This document shows, in pieces, positions 61,853-64,000 of a stretch of DNA of 64,000 bases (the first letter of the stretch is position 1; every line of letters begins with the position of its first letter). A model generated the notes under the pieces. It did no database searches, was not told the origin of the DNA, and saw only the letters and a list, made by a program, of their open reading frames with translations. Made by a program: the position numbers and the translations under genes. This DNA comes from Mucilaginibacter sp. KACC 22773 (GTDB taxonomy: Bacteria > Bacteroidota > Bacteroidia > Sphingobacteriales > Sphingobacteriaceae): NCBI RefSeq assembly GCF_028736215.1, contig NZ_CP117883.1, positions 4,278,001 through 4,342,000 on the forward strand, in the 5' to 3' direction.

Positions 61853-62311
61853 ATGATCGAGATTTTTACAGACGGTGCATCAAGTGGTAACCCGGGACCA
61901 GGAGGATATGGGGTGATATTGCGCTCGGGGCAACATTATAAGGAGCTATCCGAAGGTTTTCGTAAAACTACCAATAACCGGATGGAGCTATTGGCCGTTA
62001 TTAAAGGCCTGGAGGCGTTAAAAACACCTAATCAACAGGTTATGATCTTTTCCGACTCCAAATATGTAATCGACTCTATCGAAAAACGCTGGGTTAATGG
62101 TTGGGTTGCCAAGGGTTTTGCCGGCAAAAAAAACAAAGACCTGTGGATGCGCTATCTTGATGTAAGCAAACTGCACCAGGTAAAATTTACCTGGGTACGC
62201 GGCCATAACGGGCACCCCGAAAATGAGCGTTGCGACCAACTGGCTGTCGCTGCCGGTAAGCGGGCCCCGCTTCTTATCGACTCTGTTTTTGAGGTGGAAA
62301 ACGCGAAGTAG
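61853..62311 (+). CDS. rnhA: Ribonuclease HI
   Basis: 152 residues, normal length. IFTDGASSGNPGPGGYGV, NNRMELLAVIKGLEAL, SDSKYVIDSI and WVRGHNGHPENERCDQLA hold the Asp-Glu-Asp-Asp active site. It degrades RNA in RNA-DNA hybrids. Separate gene with its own probable promoter. Confidence 0.96.
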   Translation: MIEIFTDGASSGNPGPGGYGVILRSGQHYKELSEGFRKTTNNRMELLAVIKGLEALKTPNQQVMIFSDSKYVIDSIEKRWVNGWVAKGFAGKKNKDLWMRYLDVSKLHQVKFTWVRGHNGHPENERCDQLAVAAGKRAPLLIDSVFEVENAK

Positions 62312-62420
62312 TTTCTGTATAAAGCGTGCACATAGAGTTAACAGCCTTTTACGATTGAAAACAAGTAATTTTCCCGTTTTTAGGTACTGTGTATAGCCAA
62401 TAAAGTGTGTGTACCGGTAT

Positions 62421-62470
62421 GGGGTGGTACGCCCTGGTACGGGGTGGTACGCCCTGGTACGGGGTGGTAC
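62421..62470. repeat. 2.5 copies of a 20-bp tandem repeat
   Basis: The unit GGGGTGGTACGCCCTGGTAC occurs at 62421-62440 and 62441-62460, with a half unit at 62461-62470. It is GC-rich in an AT-rich gap between rnhA and the phosphoesterase gene, convergent genes. Confidence 0.85.
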
Positions 62471-62502
62471 ACTGTAATGTATGTTAAATCAATTAATATA
62501 TA

Positions 62503-62536
62503 ATTAGTCATTAGTCATTAGTCATTAGTCATTAGT
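62503..62536. repeat. Nearly five copies of a 7-bp tandem repeat
   Basis: ATTAGTC is repeated four times from 62503 to 62530, then ATTAGT to 62536. Slippage-prone non-coding repeat. Confidence 0.9.
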
Positions 62537-62608
62537 AGCAATTTGGGGTTGAGATGATTGTTTTACTTTAACACGAAAAGCTATGAACCATGAACTATCA
62601 ACTTCCCC

Positions 62609-63103
62609 CTACCTTCCCGCCAGCTCTATCACCTGCAAATCCTGAATCCTTTCGCCATCGATATTAAAACGCATCAGGGTGCGTACTTTGTGCCAGCCTT
62701 GTTTACCGGCCGCGCCGGGGTTAAGGTGCAGCAGGTGTAGCTTTTTGTCGGGTATCACTTTTAAAATGTGCGAATGGCCGGTGATGAATAGTTTGGGCGG
62801 GTTAGTATAAATTTCGGCCTTAATATGCTGGCTATACCTGCCCGGGTAACCACCTATATGCGTCATCCATACATCCACCTCCTCGCAGTTAAAACGCAGG
62901 TGTTCGGGGTAAACTATTCTTACATCCTTGCCATCTATATTACCATAAACGCCTTTTAAGGGCTTAAAAGCCGCCAACTGATCGGCCAATTCGATGGTAC
63001 CAAAATCGCCGGCATGCCAAATCTCGTCACAGTTTTCAAAATGTTTAAAAACTGCTTCATCAAGGTAGCTGTGGGTGTCGGATATCAGGCCAATTCGGGT
63101 CAT
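62609..63103 (-). CDS. YfcE/MJ0936-type metallophosphoesterase
   Basis: About 164 residues from MTRIGLISDTHSYLD. ISDTH, WHAGDFG, VYGNIDG, WMTHIGGYPG and FITGHSH give the complete two-metal calcineurin-like site. The family cleaves phosphodiesters, with natural substrates often unknown. Convergent with rnhA. The upstream in-frame extension to 63136 has no conserved content. Confidence 0.9.
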   Translation of the reverse strand: MTRIGLISDTHSYLDEAVFKHFENCDEIWHAGDFGTIELADQLAAFKPLKGVYGNIDGKDVRIVYPEHLRFNCEEVDVWMTHIGGYPGRYSQHIKAEIYTNPPKLFITGHSHILKVIPDKKLHLLHLNPGAAGKQGWHKVRTLMRFNIDGERIQDLQVIELAGR

Positions 63104-63164
63104 GGGGTAAAGATAGATGCAAGAGTCAAGAATCAAGAGTTAAGATTAAAAATAATAGCTCACG

Positions 63165-63283
63165 CGGGCTTGCAGCCCGTGTGTATCATAATTTCAGCTT
63201 TCAGCTGAATTCCGTAAGCTGGAAGCTTACATAATGGCTAACCACGAGCTACGCTGCGCTAAACTCGCGGCAGCTTTCAGCTG
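63165..63283. repeat. Cluster of small palindromes (REP-like)
   Basis: Four short perfect hairpins in 120 bases: CGGGCT-TGC-AGCCCG (63165-63179), TTCAGC-TTTCA-GCTGAA (63193-63209), GTAAGCT-GGA-AGCTTAC (63214-63230) and CAGC-TTTCA-GCTG (63271-63283). The second and fourth share a sequence core. It resembles repetitive extragenic palindromes and lies between two minus-strand genes. Confidence 0.6.
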
Positions 63284-63355
63284 GACCGAAGTCAAAGGCT
63301 TCTGCAAGCATTACCCAGAAATTACGCTATGCTAACGCAGCGGAAGATATCAGGT

Positions 63356-63664
63356 TTATTTTGACCATAAAAACACCAAGTTGATAATCATACTCATTGC
63401 GTACGATACAATAAAAGAAGCAATCAAAGTGGTACACATAACACTGTTCTCAAGATACTTCTCCATTTTGTGCAATATGATTGCCACAACCCCAAAAAAC
63501 ACATAAGTAAATGCAGGCCAGACCAACTGTATCAAAAGTCTTTTATCACTTTGATGAGAGAACGAAAGCCTCGTTGTCATGGAATAGCTTTGGTAAGCTA
63601 TAAATAAGCAGCCTAAAAATGGTACAATTAACAAAATTGTTAAGATTATTGATAGGGTTCTCAT
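63356..63664 (-). CDS. Small membrane protein, function unknown
   Basis: 102 residues with about three membrane segments (TLSIILTILLIVPFLGCLFIA, LVWPAFTYVFFGVVAIIL and VMCTTLIASFIVSYAMSMII). Not recognised as a family. Starts one base after the stop of the methyltransferase gene, so probably co-transcribed with it; nothing suggests a shared function. Confidence 0.6.
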   Translation of the reverse strand: MRTLSIILTILLIVPFLGCLFIAYQSYSMTTRLSFSHQSDKRLLIQLVWPAFTYVFFGVVAIILHKMEKYLENSVMCTTLIASFIVSYAMSMIINLVFLWSK

Positions 63665-63665
63665 G

Positions 63666-64000
63666 CTAAAAGGCTAAAAAATAAGGTTGTAGTATACGTT
63701 TATATTCTTCAGAATAAACGTTTACATCATTATAAATGGTTAAAGTAGCTATTTCTGTCGAAATTTCCTGGAAACCCAGCACCACAATTTCACGGTGAGG
63801 CTCATCATTTTCAAAAGACCTGATTTTGATATCTTTTTGCAAGTACAATCCGTATTTTGTGGCCAGGGCCTTTACTATATCTGCCGTATCCTGTGGTAAC
63901 ACCAACCAACAAACCCCATTTCCGTTAAGCTGTTTAGAAACAGTTTGAATCAATTCCTCAAAAAATCCTTCGCCAGCATGTTTGGCCTGGTTCTTCTTCG
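63666..64000 (-). CDS. TrmN6/YfiC-like tRNA methyltransferase, C-terminal part (cut by window edge)
   Basis: The frame stays open to the right edge. AKHAGEGFFEELIQTVSKQL, then VCWLVLPQDTADIVKALA and YLQKDIKIRSFENDEPHREIVVLGF resemble the C-terminal third of tRNA1(Val) adenine-37 N6-methyltransferases (the last strands of the class I fold). The SAM-binding and NPPY motifs lie outside the window. An internal TTG at 63953 is not the true start. Other small-molecule methyltransferases are possible. Confidence 0.6.
   Translation of the reverse strand, partial: KKNQAKHAGEGFFEELIQTVSKQLNGNGVCWLVLPQDTADIVKALATKYGLYLQKDIKIRSFENDEPHREIVVLGFQEISTEIATLTIYNDVNVYSEEYKRILQPYFLAF

Noticed and set aside
62421..62536. 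Possible CRISPR array
   Set aside because: Units are contiguous tandem repeats of 20 and 7 bases without spacers, and no cas genes are present.

Overview
The window comes from a Bacteroidota chromosome, most likely a member of the Sphingobacteriaceae (Mucilaginibacter/Pedobacter-like; genus inferred from overall flavour, not proven). Reasons: a SusC/SusD pair with an ECF sigma/FecR pair, an UpxY-type antiterminator, a TTG-N19-TAnnTTTG promoter before tRNA-His, and weak Shine-Dalgarno sequences. No phage, complete insertion sequence or CRISPR array was seen.

Region 1 (1-24515, all minus strand) is one long exopolysaccharide operon of the Wzx/Wzy type, read from right to left. Its order is Wza-like export lipoprotein, Wzc-like tyrosine autokinase, UpxY/NusG-like antiterminator, nucleotide-sugar dehydrogenase, Wzx flippase, DegT aminotransferase, GT2, GT4, polysaccharide deacetylase, second DegT aminotransferase, PglC-like initiating transferase, Wzy-like polymerase, GT4, asparagine-synthase-type amidotransferase, FemAB/GNAT-like protein, a beta-propeller protein, GT4, a small lipoprotein, UDP-glucuronate 4-epimerase, a lipoprotein pectate lyase, GT4, and the start of a PhyH-type dioxygenase cut by the window edge. 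glmS (24988-26826) sits just upstream behind its own terminator. Epimerase next to pectate lyase suggests a galacturonate-containing polymer with its own lyase.

Region 2 (27505-30891, plus strand) carries three genes (GT2, FemAB/GNAT-like, PhyH-like). Each has a family counterpart inside the EPS operon; the GT2 and PhyH pairs are obvious paralogues.

Region 3 (31179-57937, all minus strand) is a large polysaccharide utilisation locus for a pectic, probably fucosylated or galactosylated, substrate. The regulatory and uptake head is ECF sigma, FecR, SusC, SusD. It is followed by GH28, an AA12/sorbosone-type dehydrogenase, cytochrome c, GH105, a second GH28 (N-terminus expanded by a palindromic element), a six-hairpin glycosidase, an SMP-30-like propeller, GH95 and GH31. 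Upstream lies a second block: GH29, AraC regulator, GH36 and a DUF4350-like protein. The dehydrogenase, cytochrome and SMP-30-like protein could form a periplasmic sugar-oxidation branch.

Region 4 (57938-64000) is mixed: a decayed stretch with a frameshifted gene, tRNA-His with promoter and terminator, a copper-type P1B ATPase, RNase HI, tandem repeats, a metallophosphoesterase, a cluster of small palindromes, a small membrane protein and the C-terminal part of a TrmN6-like tRNA methyltransferase running off the end.
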